Positions 8,824-18,122 of a stretch of DNA of 64,000 bases are shown here, piece by piece. The stretch comes from Zoogloea sp. 1C4. Lineage in GTDB: Bacteria; Pseudomonadota; Gammaproteobacteria; Burkholderiales; Rhodocyclaceae. Position numbers and translations under genes: made by a program. The first letter of the stretch is position 1. The number at the start of each line of letters is the position of its first letter. The stretch is from the NCBI RefSeq assembly GCF_009469605.1, contig NZ_SSXU01000002.1:238807-302806 (forward strand), read 5' to 3'. The notes below the pieces were generated by a model. It had not been told where the DNA came from. It was given only the letters and a program-made list of their open reading frames with translations, and did not search any database.

Positions 8824-9450
8824 TTACCCTTCACTCCTCATCAACCGCACTGCCAGCCCGATGAACAGCACGCCGCACAGGCGGTCGAGCCAGGGGCCGA
8901 GGCGGGGGCGGCGGGCGAGCAGGCGGCCGATGTGGCCGGCGGCGAAGGCCATCGAGCCAAAGATCACGACGGTCTGGGCGATGAACACGAGGCCGAGGAC
9001 GAGCATCTGCAGCGAGACGCTGCCTCGGGCCGGGTCGGCAAACTGGGGCAGGAAGGCCAGGAAGAACAGCCCGACCTTGGGGTTGAGGGCGTTGGCGACG
9101 AAACCCCGGGCCACGTCGCGCTGCCACGGGCGGGGCGGCGTGCCGGCCGCCGGGGAAAGGGCACCGCCGCTACGCAGGGCCTGGATGCCCAGCCACACCA
9201 GCCACGCCGCGCCGGCCAGCTTGAAGGCCGTGAACAGCCCGGCGGATGCGCGGATCAGCGCCGCCACCCCGAGGGTGGCCCAGGCGATGTGGGTGAGGCA
9301 GCCGGCCGCGCAGCCGAGCCCGAAGGCCAGCCCGGCGCGGCGGCCGCGGGCCAGGCTCTGGCCGATGACCATCAGGTTGTCCGGCCCCGGCGCGAGGGTG
9401 ATCAGGACCGAGATGCCGAGAAAGGCGAGGAGCGTATCGATGGTGGGCAT
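8824..9450 (-). CDS. LysE/RhtB-family amino-acid exporter
   Basis: This 208-residue inner-membrane protein has the LysE/RhtB opening ITLAPGPDNLMVIGQSLARG, with the conserved PGPD motif, a glycine-rich second helix (GLGCAAGCL), and about six hydrophobic segments. Members export amino acids or their derivatives such as lysine, homoserine and threonine; the substrate is not predictable here. It lies 33 bp after the chemoreceptor gene on the same strand. Confidence 0.85.
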   Translation of the reverse strand: MPTIDTLLAFLGISVLITLAPGPDNLMVIGQSLARGRRAGLAFGLGCAAGCLTHIAWATLGVAALIRASAGLFTAFKLAGAAWLVWLGIQALRSGGALSPAAGTPPRPWQRDVARGFVANALNPKVGLFFLAFLPQFADPARGSVSLQMLVLGLVFIAQTVVIFGSMAFAAGHIGRLLARRPRLGPWLDRLCGVLFIGLAVRLMRSEG

Positions 9451-9483
9451 GGCGCCCGATTCTGGGCGGCCATGGCCGGGGCG

Positions 9484-10614
9484 TCAATGTGTGTGCGTGT
9501 GCTCGTTGCAGAGCAGGGACGGATCGCTCGCGGCGGTCTCGCCCATCTTCTGGAGGTTGTCGAGCACCCGCATCGAGGCGCTCTCCATTTCGTCCAGGTG
9601 GCGAAGGAGCGCGTTCTGGTCGCCGGCTGCATGGGCTTCGAGGGCGGCGATGCCGGCGGCGTGCACGCGGACGTGGGGCGGCTCGATCTCCCGGTAGCCG
9701 GGCAGCCGGCTGAAGCAGGCCTGCCCTTCGCCTTCGTAGTACCACTTGCCGAGGCGGCAGCCGGTGTGGCTGGCCACGTCGCCGGCCTTCAGGTCGAGCA
9801 TGCCGAAGATGGCCAGATAGATGCGGAACTTGAAGACGATGTGGTCGATCTTGGCCACCTCGACGAAGCTCTTCATGGCGCTGCCGGCGATCACCCCTTC
9901 CATGGCGCCGGAGAGGGCCATCAGGCGCTGCATGTCGCCGGTGGCCGTCTGGCCGCGGACGCTGAACTCGCTGGCCGTGCGGGCCAGGGTTTCCATGCTG
10001 TCGCGGGCGCAGGTGGAGTCGTCGCGGATGCGCGTGACGAGGGTGGAGATGTCGCGGGTGGCGGTGGAGGTGCGTTCGGCGAGCTTGCGCACTTCATCGG
10101 CCACCACCGCAAAACCGCGGCCGGCTTCGCCCGCGCGGGCGGCCTCGATGGCGGCGTTGAGGGCGAGCAGGTTGGTCTGGTCGGCCACGTCGTGAATCAG
10201 CTTGACGATGGTGCTGATCTCGTCGGCCCGCTGGGCCAGGTTTTCCACCTGATGGGCGGAGACTTCGGATTCGGCCGCCAGGTGGGACAGGCTCTGGGCG
10301 ATCTCGGTGGTGGCCTGGCCGCTGGCGTGGGAGACGTGGGCGGCCTCGATGGCCTTGTCCTTCTCGGCGCGCAGCAGGTTGGCCATTTCGGCCAGGCTGC
10401 CCTGGGCGTTGGTGAGCGAGTCTCCGAAGGCGCTCATGCGCTCGACGACCGCCAGCTGCCCGGCGGCGGCCTGCTGGTGTTCGGTGCTGGATTGCTGCAG
10501 CATGGCAATTTCGTCCCGCAGGGCGGCGACTTCAGCCTTCAGGGCTTCTTCGCGCGCCAGGGCGGTCTGAAGTTCGGTTTCCAGTTGGCGGAGTTTCGTA
10601 CCGTTGAACCACAT
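9484..10614 (-). CDS. Soluble methyl-accepting chemotaxis protein with CZB zinc-binding domain
   Basis: The 376-residue protein has no transmembrane segment. It has an N-terminal coiled coil (about 5-60), a receptor signalling domain whose hairpin tip is [38 protein letters not shown], of which only the family-wide core is quoted by position (about 145-190), and a C-terminal CZB domain (about 255-345: [28 protein letters not shown]) with the His/Cys zinc ligands. Such cytoplasmic receptors sense zinc or oxidants such as HOCl and signal to CheA. The extreme C-terminus HTHTH is an extra histidine cluster. No che genes are nearby. Confidence 0.88.
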   Translation of the reverse strand: MWFNGTKLRQLETELQTALAREEALKAEVAALRDEIAMLQQSSTEHQQAAAGQLAVVERMSAFGDSLTNAQGSLAEMANLLRAEKDKAIEAAHVSHASGQATTEIAQSLSHLAAESEVSAHQVENLAQRADEISTIVKLIHDVADQTNLLALNAAIEAARAGEAGRGFAVVADEVRKLAERTSTATRDISTLVTRIRDDSTCARDSMETLARTASEFSVRGQTATGDMQRLMALSGAMEGVIAGSAMKSFVEVAKIDHIVFKFRIYLAIFGMLDLKAGDVASHTGCRLGKWYYEGEGQACFSRLPGYREIEPPHVRVHAAGIAALEAHAAGDQNALLRHLDEMESASMRVLDNLQKMGETAASDPSLLCNEHTHTH

Positions 10615-10716
10615 GATGTCTCGTCTCCGGATCGGGGCTGCAGGTGTCGGGCTGGCAGGCCACCGAGAGTTATTATCAAAAGCGGACTATTAACGGCATG
10701 TCGATTGATTTCTTTT

Positions 10717-10732
10717 GCCCCGGCTGCGGGGC
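10717..10732 (+). other. GC hairpin in the leader of the DUF2238 gene
   Basis: GCCCCG/CGGGGC with loop GCTG is flanked by TTTT before and TTTC after, 22 bp ahead of the ATG at 10754. It could act as a weak terminator or a 5' leader hairpin. There is no supporting evidence beyond the stem. Confidence 0.35.
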
Positions 10733-10753
10733 TTTCATGTATCGGATCGTTCC

Positions 10754-11386
10754 ATGACGACGCCCGCCGGACGGCTGCCCCTCGTGCTTCTGGGGATCGT
10801 GGGTGCGGCGCTGGCGTGGTCGGCGCGCGCGCCTTTCGACCGGGCGACGTGGTGGATGGAGGTGGCGCCGGTGATGATCGCGGCGCCGCTGCTGGTGGCC
10901 ACCCACCGGCGCTTTCCGCTCACGCCGCTGCTGCAGGTGCTGATCGCCGCCCACGCGCTGGTGCTGATCGTTGGCGGCGCCTGGACCTACGCCAAAGTGC
11001 CCTTCGGCTTCTGGCTGCAGGATGTGCTGGCGCTCGATCGCAACCCCTATGACCGCATCGGGCACTTCATGCAGGGCCTGGTGCCGGCGATGGTGGCGCG
11101 GGAGATCCTGCTGCGGCTGCGGGTGGTGCGCGGGCGCGGCTGGCTGTTCTACATCGTCACCAGCCTCTGCCTGGCGATCTCGGCACTCTACGAGCTGATC
11201 GAGTGGGGCGCCGCGGTGGCGCTGGGACAGGGCGCGGACGCCTTCCTGGGCACCCAGGGCGATCCGTGGGACACCCAGAGCGACATGGCGATGGCGCTGG
11301 TCGGCGCCATCGTCGGGCAGGTGCTGCTGGGGCGCTGGCAGGATCGCCTGATCGGCCGGCTGGGCGGGCTGCGCCGGCCGCTGTAA
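10754..11386 (+). CDS. DUF2238 (YjdF-type) inner-membrane protein
   Basis: This protein of about 210 residues has roughly six hydrophobic segments. It carries the DUF2238 signature around YDRIGHFMQGLVPAM and the acidic pair in ALYELIEWGAA and GTQGDPWDTQSDM, which form conserved polar sites within helices. The function is unknown. The ATG at 10754 is preferred because translation from 10715 would begin inside a hairpin. It ends four bases before the convergent apaG stop. Confidence 0.8.
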   Translation: MTTPAGRLPLVLLGIVGAALAWSARAPFDRATWWMEVAPVMIAAPLLVATHRRFPLTPLLQVLIAAHALVLIVGGAWTYAKVPFGFWLQDVLALDRNPYDRIGHFMQGLVPAMVAREILLRLRVVRGRGWLFYIVTSLCLAISALYELIEWGAAVALGQGADAFLGTQGDPWDTQSDMAMALVGAIVGQVLLGRWQDRLIGRLGGLRRPL

Positions 11387-11390
11387 GGCG

Positions 11391-11777
11391 TCAGTGAAGG
11401 GTGCGCGGCATCGCCAGGGTGAATTCGGCGATGGGGGCGTCGAAGCGGGCGCCGTCGCCGGCCACCATCTGGTAGCTGCCCTTCATGGTGCCCACCGGGG
11501 TGTCGATGGTGCAGCCGCTGGTGTATTCGAACTGCTGGCCGGGCTGGAGCACCGGCTGCTCGCCCACCACGCCGGACCCCTGAACCTCCTGCACCTTGCC
11601 TTCGGCGTCGGTGATGATCCAGTGGCGGCTGATGAGCTGGGCCGTCACGCTGCCGGTGTTGCGGATGGTGATGTGGTAGGCGAAGACGTAGCGGTTGGCC
11701 TCCACGTCGGACTGCTCGGGGATGAAGCGGGCTACGGCCGTAACCTGGATGGATTCCCGGTTGGGTGTCGTGGTCAT
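11391..11777 (-). CDS. apaG: ApaG (DUF525) protein
   Basis: This 128-residue protein is a single immunoglobulin-like ApaG domain: FAYHITIRNTGSVTAQLISR, a GEQPVLQPGQ turn and MKGSYQMV are diagnostic. ApaG has been tied to cobalt/magnesium phenotypes in enterobacteria; its biochemical role is unsettled. In many betaproteobacteria apaG lies next to rpe, gph and trpE, as here, where it is divergent from rpe across 146 bp. Confidence 0.93.
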   Translation of the reverse strand: MTTTPNRESIQVTAVARFIPEQSDVEANRYVFAYHITIRNTGSVTAQLISRHWIITDAEGKVQEVQGSGVVGEQPVLQPGQQFEYTSGCTIDTPVGTMKGSYQMVAGDGARFDAPIAEFTLAMPRTLH

Positions 11778-11923
11778 TGTGCGGGGTACGTTTCGGGGTT
11801 GGGGTTATTCATTGAAGCCCAATCGCCGCTGCGCTGCAACCGCCGGCAGCGTTGGCGTGACGGGTTGCGAGCGGTAAACTGCCGGCCTCCCTCCGTCATC
11901 CGACCCGCAAACGGGCCTTTCCC

Positions 11924-12613
11924 ATGAGCTACCGCATCGCCCCCAGCCTGCTTTCCGCCGATTTCGCGAAACTTGGCCAGGAGGTCACCCAGGTGATCGC
12001 CGCCGGTGCCGACTGGATCCACTTCGACGTGATGGACAACCATTACGTGCCCAACCTCACCATCGGCCCGCTGGTCTGCGAGGCGATCCGCCCCCACACC
12101 ACCGCGCCCATCGATGTGCACCTGATGGTCAAGCCCGTGGACCGCATCGTGCCCGACTTCGCCAAGGCCGGCGCCGACATCATCACCTTCCACCCGGAAG
12201 CCTCCGAGCACGTGGATCGCACCCTCGGCCTGATCCGCGACAGCGGCTGCAAGGCCGGCCTGGTGTTCAACCCGGCCACGCCGCTCAACTGGATGGACTA
12301 CGTGATGGACAAGCTCGACGTGGTGCTGCTGATGAGCGTGAACCCGGGCTTCGGCGGCCAGTCCTTCATTCCCGGCACCCTCGACAAGCTGCGCGAGGCC
12401 CGCGCCAAGATCGACGCCTACACCGCCCGCACCGGCCGCCAGATCCTGCTGGAAGTGGACGGCGGCGTGAAGGTGGACAACATCGCCCAGATCGCCGCCG
12501 CCGGCGCCGACACCTTCGTGGCCGGCTCGGCCGTGTTCGGCGCGCCCTGCGACTCCGACCCGAACCGCTACGACACCGTGATGGGCAAGTTCCGCAAGGC
12601 CCTGGCCGGCTGA
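11924..12613 (+). CDS. rpe: Ribulose-phosphate 3-epimerase
   Basis: This 229-residue TIM-barrel enzyme interconverts ribulose 5-phosphate and xylulose 5-phosphate. Visible motifs are [31 protein letters not shown] (metal-binding His and Asp), [19 protein letters not shown] and LEVDGGVK (second catalytic Asp). Its chromosomal product xylulose 5-phosphate would be a substrate for the phosphoketolase-type enzyme on the neighbouring ICE, if that enzyme has the canonical activity. It is separated from gph by a GlxA/MFS pair. Confidence 0.96.
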   Translation: MSYRIAPSLLSADFAKLGQEVTQVIAAGADWIHFDVMDNHYVPNLTIGPLVCEAIRPHTTAPIDVHLMVKPVDRIVPDFAKAGADIITFHPEASEHVDRTLGLIRDSGCKAGLVFNPATPLNWMDYVMDKLDVVLLMSVNPGFGGQSFIPGTLDKLREARAKIDAYTARTGRQILLEVDGGVKVDNIAQIAAAGADTFVAGSAVFGAPCDSDPNRYDTVMGKFRKALAG

Positions 12614-12620
12614 TCCGGCT

Positions 12621-13562
12621 TCATCCTGCGGCGCGCCGTCGGGCCGACGGCGGCACGCCCAGGAGCTTCACGAAAGCCCGGCGCATCCTTTCCGGATCGC
12701 CGAAACCGCAGCGCCGGGCCACCGCCTGCACCGAATCGCCGCCGCTCTCAAGCAGCGCCGCGGCCGCCTCGACCCGCAGCCGTTCCACCGCCCGCGCGGG
12801 CGACACCCCCACCTCCGCCGTGAAGCGCCGCGAAAAGTGGCGCGGGCTCATGCACGCCTTTTGCGCCAGCGCATCCACGTCCAGCCGCGCGTCGAGATGG
12901 CAGCGGATGTGGTCGAGCAGCGCCGCAAAGCGCCCGTCGGCGGGCTGCAGGGCGGCGAGTTCGGAGAACTGCGACTGCCCGCCCGGGCGGCGGTAATACA
13001 CCACCAGCTGGCGCGCCGCGTGGCGGGCGACGGCTTCGCCCAGGTCGTCGGCGATGAGCGCCAGGGCCAGGTCGATGCCGGCGCTGATGCCGGCGGACGT
13101 CCACACCTTGCCGTCGCGGATGAAGATCCGGTCGGCCTCCAGCTTCACCTGCGGAAAGCGCTTGGCAAAGGCCGGCGTGCGCTGCCAGTGGGTGGTGGCG
13201 CGGCGGCCATCCAGCAGGCCCGCCGCGGCGAGCAGAAAGGCCCCGGAACACACGCTCGCCACCCGGCGCAGGCGCGCGCCGCTGCGGGCCACGAAATCCA
13301 CCGTGGCCGCGCAGCCGGTGGCCGGATACACGCCGTCGCCGCCCACCACGATGAGCGTGTCGGGCTCGGCCTCGTCCGCCATCGGCTCGGTGGCGAGGCG
13401 GATGCCGCCGGAGCTGGCCACGAGGCCGCCATCCCGCGATACCAGCTGCAGCGCGTAGGCGCCGGGCACCGCGCCGTTGGCGGCCTCAAAGGCCGACAGG
13501 GGGCCGGCGGCGTCGAGGATCTGGAAATCCGGATAGACCAGAAAGCGGATGGTGCGAGTCAT
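12621..13562 (-). CDS. GlxA-family transcriptional regulator (DJ-1/PfpI plus AraC HTH)
   Basis: The 313-residue protein joins an N-terminal DJ-1/PfpI class I amidotransferase-like domain (about 5-175) to a C-terminal AraC-type DNA-binding domain (about 215-310: ALAQKACMSPRHFSRRFTAE and RRCGFGDPERMRRAF). The nucleophile-elbow segment is VCSGAFLLAAAGLL, so a cysteine is present. These regulators sense small molecules and usually control an adjacent gene; here an MFS transporter is divergently transcribed 83 bp away. It is convergent with rpe, with only seven bases between them. Confidence 0.88.
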   Translation of the reverse strand: MTRTIRFLVYPDFQILDAAGPLSAFEAANGAVPGAYALQLVSRDGGLVASSGGIRLATEPMADEAEPDTLIVVGGDGVYPATGCAATVDFVARSGARLRRVASVCSGAFLLAAAGLLDGRRATTHWQRTPAFAKRFPQVKLEADRIFIRDGKVWTSAGISAGIDLALALIADDLGEAVARHAARQLVVYYRRPGGQSQFSELAALQPADGRFAALLDHIRCHLDARLDVDALAQKACMSPRHFSRRFTAEVGVSPARAVERLRVEAAAALLESGGDSVQAVARRCGFGDPERMRRAFVKLLGVPPSARRRAAG

Positions 13563-13597
13563 GGCATGAAATGAGGTAACTGTGTCATTTACGCCAT
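13561..13597. promoter_or_regulatory. Candidate operator between glxA-like regulator and MFS gene
   Basis: An extended dyad occupies the divergent promoter region: ATGGC (13561-13565) and AAATGA (13569-13574) are mirrored by TCATTT (13585-13590) and GCCAT (13593-13597). It overlaps the regulator's start codon. It could be the binding site for the GlxA-type protein. This is inference from position and symmetry. Confidence 0.45.
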
Positions 13598-13645
13598 CAC
13601 TCTAGCCGGCGACGATGGGCGGGTCAAAACCTTCCGGAGTCCGTC

Positions 13646-14818
13646 ATGAACCGCAACGTCCTGCTGCTTGCCCTGAGCCAGGCGCTGGCGATGACCGTCG
13701 TCAGCCTGATGCTGTCTTCCTCGGCGTTGGTCAGCGTCGATCTCGCCGCCACGCCCGGCTGGGCCACCCTGCCGCTGGCGGCCCAATACCTCGCCACCAT
13801 GCTGGCGCTGCATCCGCTGGCCCGCCTGTCGGCGCGGCTGGGGCGGCGGCCGGTGTTCGTCGGCAGCGCGCTGGTGGGCGCCGCCGGGCTCGCGCTGGCG
13901 ATGGCCGGCATCGCGACCCGCAGCTTCGCGCTCTTCGTGCTGGCCGGGCTGGGCGTGGGTGTGCTGGGGGCGGCCAGCCAGTTCTACCGCTTTGCGGCGG
14001 CCGAGGCCGTGCCCGTCGAGCGGCGAGGCCAGGCGATCTCCCTGACCCTCGCCGGCGGCGTGCTGGCGGCCTTCCTCGGGCCGATCATCGCCCGCCACAC
14101 CCGCGATCTGGCCACGACGCCCTTTGCCGCCAGCTTTGCGGTGCTGGTGGGCGTGGCCCTGCTGGCGGCGCTGCTCGGGTCGCGGCTCACGCTGGCCGTA
14201 CCGCAGCCGGTGGCCGGGGGCAGGGCGCCGCGCCGGCTGGTCGAGATCGCCCGACAGGGGCGCTTCCGGCTGGCGGTGGCGGGCGGCGCCATCGCCTACG
14301 GGGTGATGGGCCTGCTGATGACGGCCACGCCGCTGGCCATGCTGTGCGCGCAGCACGACTTCGGCGCCACCACCGCGGTGATCCAGTGGCATCTGGTGGC
14401 GATGTTCGCGCCGGGCTTCGTCACCGGCGCGCTGGTCCGCCGCTTTGGTGCGCCGGCGGTGATGTTCGGTGGCGGGGCGCTCAATCTGGCGGGCATCGCC
14501 TGGGCGCTGGGCGGCGACGCGATCCGCGACTTCGGCATCGCGCTGGCCCTGGTGGGCGTGGGCTGGAACTTCCTCTACGTGGGCGCCACCACGCTCCTCA
14601 CCGACGCCTGCCGCGACGAGGAGCGCCCCGCGGTGCAGGCCTTCAACGACAGCACGGTGTTCCTCACCGTCACGCTGGCCACGCTGTTCGCCGGGCGGCT
14701 GGTGGATGGTCTCGGCTGGGAGCGGGTCAATCTGCTGGCGGCGCTGCCCGTGGTGCTACTGATGGCGGCGATCGCAATGGGCGGCTGGCGGCGCGGCATG
14801 CTGGCGTCGGCCCGGTGA
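13646..14818 (+). CDS. MFS transporter
   Basis: This 390-residue protein has about twelve hydrophobic helices and the MFS loop motif between helices 2 and 3 (RLSARLGRRPVFVGSAL). A second conserved stretch is GVGWNFLYVGATTLLTDACR, in the second half. It is an inner-membrane secondary transporter; direction and substrate are not evident. Its divergent GlxA-family neighbour probably controls it. It ends 31 bp before gph. It interrupts the rpe-gph adjacency seen in related genomes, which suggests a later insertion of the regulator/transporter pair. Confidence 0.85.
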   Translation: MNRNVLLLALSQALAMTVVSLMLSSSALVSVDLAATPGWATLPLAAQYLATMLALHPLARLSARLGRRPVFVGSALVGAAGLALAMAGIATRSFALFVLAGLGVGVLGAASQFYRFAAAEAVPVERRGQAISLTLAGGVLAAFLGPIIARHTRDLATTPFAASFAVLVGVALLAALLGSRLTLAVPQPVAGGRAPRRLVEIARQGRFRLAVAGGAIAYGVMGLLMTATPLAMLCAQHDFGATTAVIQWHLVAMFAPGFVTGALVRRFGAPAVMFGGGALNLAGIAWALGGDAIRDFGIALALVGVGWNFLYVGATTLLTDACRDEERPAVQAFNDSTVFLTVTLATLFAGRLVDGLGWERVNLLAALPVVLLMAAIAMGGWRRGMLASAR

Positions 14819-14849
14819 AGTCCCGTATCCTGCGCGGCTTCCGTTTCAG

Positions 14850-15542
14850 ATGCCTCGCCCTGCCATGACTGCCCACACCCCTGGCCGCCCGGTGCGCGCC
14901 GTGTTGTTCGACCTGGACGGCACCCTGCTCGATTCCATCCCCGATCTGTCCGAAGCCTGTCACCGGATGATGGTCGAGCTGGGCCGCGCGCCACATTCCA
15001 TCGACACTATCCGCACGTTTGTTGGCAAGGGCATGCTCAACCTCGTGCGTCGCTGCCTGGCCGAGCACGGCACCGCCAGCGACGCCGAGATGGCCGAGGC
15101 GGTGGCGGCCTTCCAGCGCCACTACGCCGAGGTCAATGGCCTCGCCACCACCCTCTACGAGGGCGTGGTGCCGGCGCTGGCGGCGCTGCAGGCGCAGGGC
15201 GTGGCGATGGCCTGCGTCACCAACAAGCCGGCGGCCTTCACCGGGCCGCTGCTGGAGCGGATGGGCATCGCTGGTTACTTTGGCGCCACGGTGAGCGGCG
15301 ACACCCTGCCCGAGAAGAAACCCCATCCGGCGCCGCTCATCCACGCCTGCGAACTGCTGGGAGTGACGGTGGCGGAGTCGCTGATGATCGGCGACTCGGC
15401 CAACGACGCCGAAGCCGCCCGCGCCGCCGGCATGCCGGTGCTGCTCGTCACCTATGGCTACAGCGAAGGCATGCCGGTGGACAGCATCGAATGCGACGGG
15501 CTACTATCGAGCCTCGTCGATGCGCTCCCGCGCATCCGCTGA
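14850..15542 (+). CDS. gph: Phosphoglycolate phosphatase (HAD family)
   Basis: This 230-residue HAD hydrolase has motif I LFDLDGTLLDS (nucleophile Asp), motif II in ACVTNKP, motif III lysine in LPEKKPHPAP and motif IV MIGDSANDAEAARAAG. A helical cap domain follows motif I. It dephosphorylates 2-phosphoglycolate, a DNA-repair and oxygenation by-product. The position directly ahead of trpE is the usual betaproteobacterial arrangement. An in-frame ATG at 14865 is an alternative start. Confidence 0.93.
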   Translation: MPRPAMTAHTPGRPVRAVLFDLDGTLLDSIPDLSEACHRMMVELGRAPHSIDTIRTFVGKGMLNLVRRCLAEHGTASDAEMAEAVAAFQRHYAEVNGLATTLYEGVVPALAALQAQGVAMACVTNKPAAFTGPLLERMGIAGYFGATVSGDTLPEKKPHPAPLIHACELLGVTVAESLMIGDSANDAEAARAAGMPVLLVTYGYSEGMPVDSIECDGLLSSLVDALPRIR

Positions 15543-15582
15543 TTCATCGGACCACCCCGATTCCATCGTGACCCCGAAGCGC

Positions 15583-15663
15583 ATGACTTTCGTACAGGAG
15601 TTCCCTGCCGTTCGTATCCCCACCTCCGGTGGATGCGGCGGCCGGTCATGGCTGGGCTGCTGA
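15583..15663 (+). promoter_or_regulatory. Possible leader peptide upstream of trpE
   Basis: A 26-codon open frame (begins MTFVQEFPAV, ends GGRSWLGC) lies in the 195-bp gap between gph and trpE, ending 74 bp before the trpE start. It has one tryptophan codon near its end and is followed by the hairpin TCACGAG/CTCGTGA (15680-15698). A single Trp codon is weak for classical attenuation, and the hairpin has no U-tract. It may be a regulatory upstream ORF, or chance. Confidence 0.35.
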
Positions 15664-15737
15664 GCCCCGTCTGAACCTGTCACGAGCAGCCCTCGTGATA
15701 CCCTCGCGAAAAAGCATCATGTCCTTCCGGAGTCTCC

Positions 15738-17210
15738 ATGACCGAAGCCGAATTCCAGGCCCTGGCCGACCAGGGCTATAACCGCATTCCGGTTACGCTC
15801 GAAACCTTTGCGGATCTCGATACCCCCCTCTCCGTTTACCTGAAGCTGGCCAACGCGCCCAACACCTACCTGCTCGAATCCGTGCAGGGCGGTGAGCGTT
15901 TCGGCCGCTACTCGATCATCGGCCTCGCCGCGCCGACGCGCATCGAGGTGCACGGCCGCACCGTGCTGCTGCTCACCAACGATCGGCTTGTCGAACGCCG
16001 CGATTACGGCGACCCGCTCTCCTACGTGGGCGAGTTCATGCAGCGCATCAAGGTGCCGCCGCGGGATCACCTGCCGCGCTTTGCCGGTGGCCTCGTCGGC
16101 TGCTTCGGCTACGACACCGTGCGCTACATCGAGCCGCGTCTCGCCAAAACCGAGAAGACCGACGAGCTCGGCACGCCCGACATCCTGCTGCTGCTGTCCG
16201 AAGAGATCGCCATCGTCGACAACCTCTCCGGCAAGCTCACCCTGGTGGTGTACGCCGAGCCCGAGGTGCCCAACGCCTACAAGCGCGCCCAGAAGCGCCT
16301 GAAGGAGCTGCTCGGCAAGCTGCGCGAGCCGGTCAATGTGCCGGCCGATGTGCGCGCCGCGCCCACCGAGGCGGTCTCCAGCTTCGGCGAGGAGGCCTTC
16401 AAGGCTGCCGTGCAGCGGGCCAAGGACTACATTGTCGAGGGCGACATCATGCAGGTGGTGCTCAGCCAGCGCATGAGCAAGCCCTTCGGGGCGTCCCCGA
16501 TGGCCCTGTACCGGGCGATCCGCAGCCTCAACCCGTCGCCCTACATGTTCTATTTCAACTTCGAGGAATTCCAGGTCGTCGGCGCCTCGCCGGAGATCCT
16601 GGTGCGCCTCGAAGACAACAACGTCACCGTGCGCCCCATCGCCGGCACCCGCAAGCGCGGCGCCACCCACGACGAGGATCTCGCCCTCGAAGAAGAACTG
16701 CTGGCCGACGAGAAGGAGCGCGCCGAGCACCTCCAGCTCCTCGACCTGGGCCGCAACGATTGCGGTCGCGTGGCCACCACCGGCAGCGTCAAGGTCACCG
16801 AGCGCTTCACCGTCGAGCGCTACTCCCACGTGATGCACATCGTCTCCAACGTCGAGGGCAAGCTCAAGGACGGGCTCGACGCCCTGGCCGTGCTGCGCGC
16901 CACCTTCCCGGCGGGCACCGTGTCGGGCGCGCCCAAGCTGCGGGCGATGGAGATCATCGACGAGCTCGAACCCACCAAGCGCGGCATCTACGCCGGCTCG
17001 GTCGGCTATCTGGGCTTCCACGGCGACATGGATCTGGCCATCGCCATCCGCACCGCGGTGGTCAAGGACGGCAAGATCCACGTCCAGGCGGGCGCCGGCA
17101 TCGTCGCCGATTCCGATCCCCAGTCCGAGTGGCAGGAAACCCAGAGCAAGGCCCGCGCCATGCTGCGTGCGGCCGAGATCGCCGAAGCCGGCCTCGACAC
17201 CGCGCTGTGA
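15738..17210 (+). CDS. trpE: Anthranilate synthase component I
   Basis: The 490-residue chorismate-binding enzyme converts chorismate to anthranilate using ammonia supplied by TrpG, the first step of tryptophan synthesis. Diagnostic stretches include [18 protein letters not shown] (N-terminal, with the SxxS-type tryptophan feedback site), [42 protein letters not shown] and [13 protein letters not shown]. Its partner gene trpG would normally follow; here only the first nine trpG codons remain at 18,007, beyond an opposing gene, because the ICE has inserted there. Confidence 0.97.
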   Translation: MTEAEFQALADQGYNRIPVTLETFADLDTPLSVYLKLANAPNTYLLESVQGGERFGRYSIIGLAAPTRIEVHGRTVLLLTNDRLVERRDYGDPLSYVGEFMQRIKVPPRDHLPRFAGGLVGCFGYDTVRYIEPRLAKTEKTDELGTPDILLLLSEEIAIVDNLSGKLTLVVYAEPEVPNAYKRAQKRLKELLGKLREPVNVPADVRAAPTEAVSSFGEEAFKAAVQRAKDYIVEGDIMQVVLSQRMSKPFGASPMALYRAIRSLNPSPYMFYFNFEEFQVVGASPEILVRLEDNNVTVRPIAGTRKRGATHDEDLALEEELLADEKERAEHLQLLDLGRNDCGRVATTGSVKVTERFTVERYSHVMHIVSNVEGKLKDGLDALAVLRATFPAGTVSGAPKLRAMEIIDELEPTKRGIYAGSVGYLGFHGDMDLAIAIRTAVVKDGKIHVQAGAGIVADSDPQSEWQETQSKARAMLRAAEIAEAGLDTAL

Positions 17211-17222
17211 ACACCATGCAAA

Positions 17223-17242
17223 AGGCCGCCCGCAGGCGGCCT
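17223..17242 (-). terminator. Rho-independent terminator of the minus-strand beta-barrel gene
   Basis: AGGCCGCC/GGCGGCCT with loop CGCA is followed, when read on the minus strand, by TTTTGC. It lies between the convergent ends of trpE and the minus-strand gene at 17267 and may also slow readthrough from trpE. Confidence 0.75.
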
Positions 17243-17266
17243 GGTGCAACGCGGTGGGCGAGAGGG

Positions 17267-17821
17267 TCAGAACGCGATGCCGACCTTGGCCTGAACCAGC
17301 CAGTTGTCGGCGCCGTGCTGGCCGGTGGCGATCGTCTTGCCGACGGTGTCCTGCCAGCGCGCGCCAAGGCCCAGGTTGAGCTGGCCCATGCGGTAGTCCA
17401 GATCGGCGCCGGCCTGCCAGGCAAACATGTCCACGGTGCGGTTGCCCGCGTCGGCCTTCACCCAGCCGATGCCGGGGCCGATGCCGAAGGTCACGTCCTT
17501 GGCGACGGGGATCGTCCAGCGCGGGTTGAGTTCGACGGTGGTGAGGTCAAGCCCGCCCTTGTCGAACTTGTTCACCGACAGCTTGGTGCGCACCACGCCG
17601 GTGGGCGTCTGGATCAGGCCGCAGTTCATGGCCAGCTCCAGGCCCCAGGCGTCGCCGCTCTTGGCGTGCTGCGGGTCCATGATGCCGCCGGTCACCGACG
17701 CCACGAAGTTCGGGGCGTAGCCCTTGTCGGCAATCGGCAGGAACTGCCAGTCGCCGGCGAAGGCCGGGGCGGTGAGGGCCGAAAGGGCGGCGGCGATCGT
17801 CAGGATGCGGGTCGTTTTCAT
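17267..17821 (-). CDS. Predicted outer-membrane beta-barrel protein, function unknown
   Basis: The 184-residue product starts with a clear signal peptide (MKTTRILTIAAALSALTAPAFA, with AFA as the cleavage site; position 1-22). The mature part shows alternating amphipathic strands (VELNPRWTIPV, FGIGPGIGWVK, LNLGLGARWQDT) and ends in a strand finishing VKVGIAF, with the terminal phenylalanine recognised by the BAM complex. This fits a small eight-stranded barrel. No enzyme motif was recognised. It lies inside the trp cluster on the opposite strand, between trpE and the trpG start. Confidence 0.7.
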   Translation of the reverse strand: MKTTRILTIAAALSALTAPAFAGDWQFLPIADKGYAPNFVASVTGGIMDPQHAKSGDAWGLELAMNCGLIQTPTGVVRTKLSVNKFDKGGLDLTTVELNPRWTIPVAKDVTFGIGPGIGWVKADAGNRTVDMFAWQAGADLDYRMGQLNLGLGARWQDTVGKTIATGQHGADNWLVQAKVGIAF

Positions 17822-17884
17822 CGTTCTTCCTCGGGTGTTGTTGGAATGTGGTCCGATCTTTCCACACCCGCCGACCGCCTGTCG

Positions 17885-17898
17885 GTAACCAAGGTTAC
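17885..17898. promoter_or_regulatory. Inverted repeat GTAACC-AA-GGTTAC
   Basis: A perfect six-base dyad with a two-base spacer lies 64 bp upstream of the minus-strand barrel gene and 109 bp upstream of the trpG start, in their shared promoter region. It has the shape of a regulator binding site. A GC-rich hairpin follows at about 17,907-17,940. Confidence 0.4.
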
Positions 17899-18006
17899 AA
17901 ACATTTGCCGGGCCCGCGCCGCACTGCGCCGGGCCGGCATCAAGTCAGAACAAGCCAATGCGCCCGCCCGGAGCGGCGCCGGCGCCCAGCGAAAGGATGC
18001 TTCGTC

Positions 18007-18036
18007 ATGCTGCTGATGGTCGATAACTACGATTGA
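18007..18036 (+). pseudogene. trpG: 5' fragment of trpG cut by ICE insertion (attL side)
   Basis: ATG at 18007 begins nine codons reading MLLMVDNYD, followed immediately by TGA. This is the invariant N-terminus of anthranilate synthase component II, which continues SFTYNLV in intact proteins. The remaining trpG sequence is absent and ICE sequence with a tyrosine integrase follows. A purine-rich GAAAGGA stretch precedes the ATG. This marks the left attachment junction, with the core probably including GATAACTACGATT. The rest of trpG should lie at the other ICE end, outside this window. Confidence 0.85.
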
Positions 18037-18122
18037 GGTCTACTGGCGTCTATCAACCTCCATGGAACAACTCTAAGTCTATGTTTTTAAAGGGTTGATC
18101 GTCCATCGAGCGATTCTGAAAG

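Noticed and set aside
13615-14868. Second frame over the MFS gene (417 codons)
   Set aside because: Arg/Gly/Ala-rich with no family match, while the other frame has clear MFS helices.
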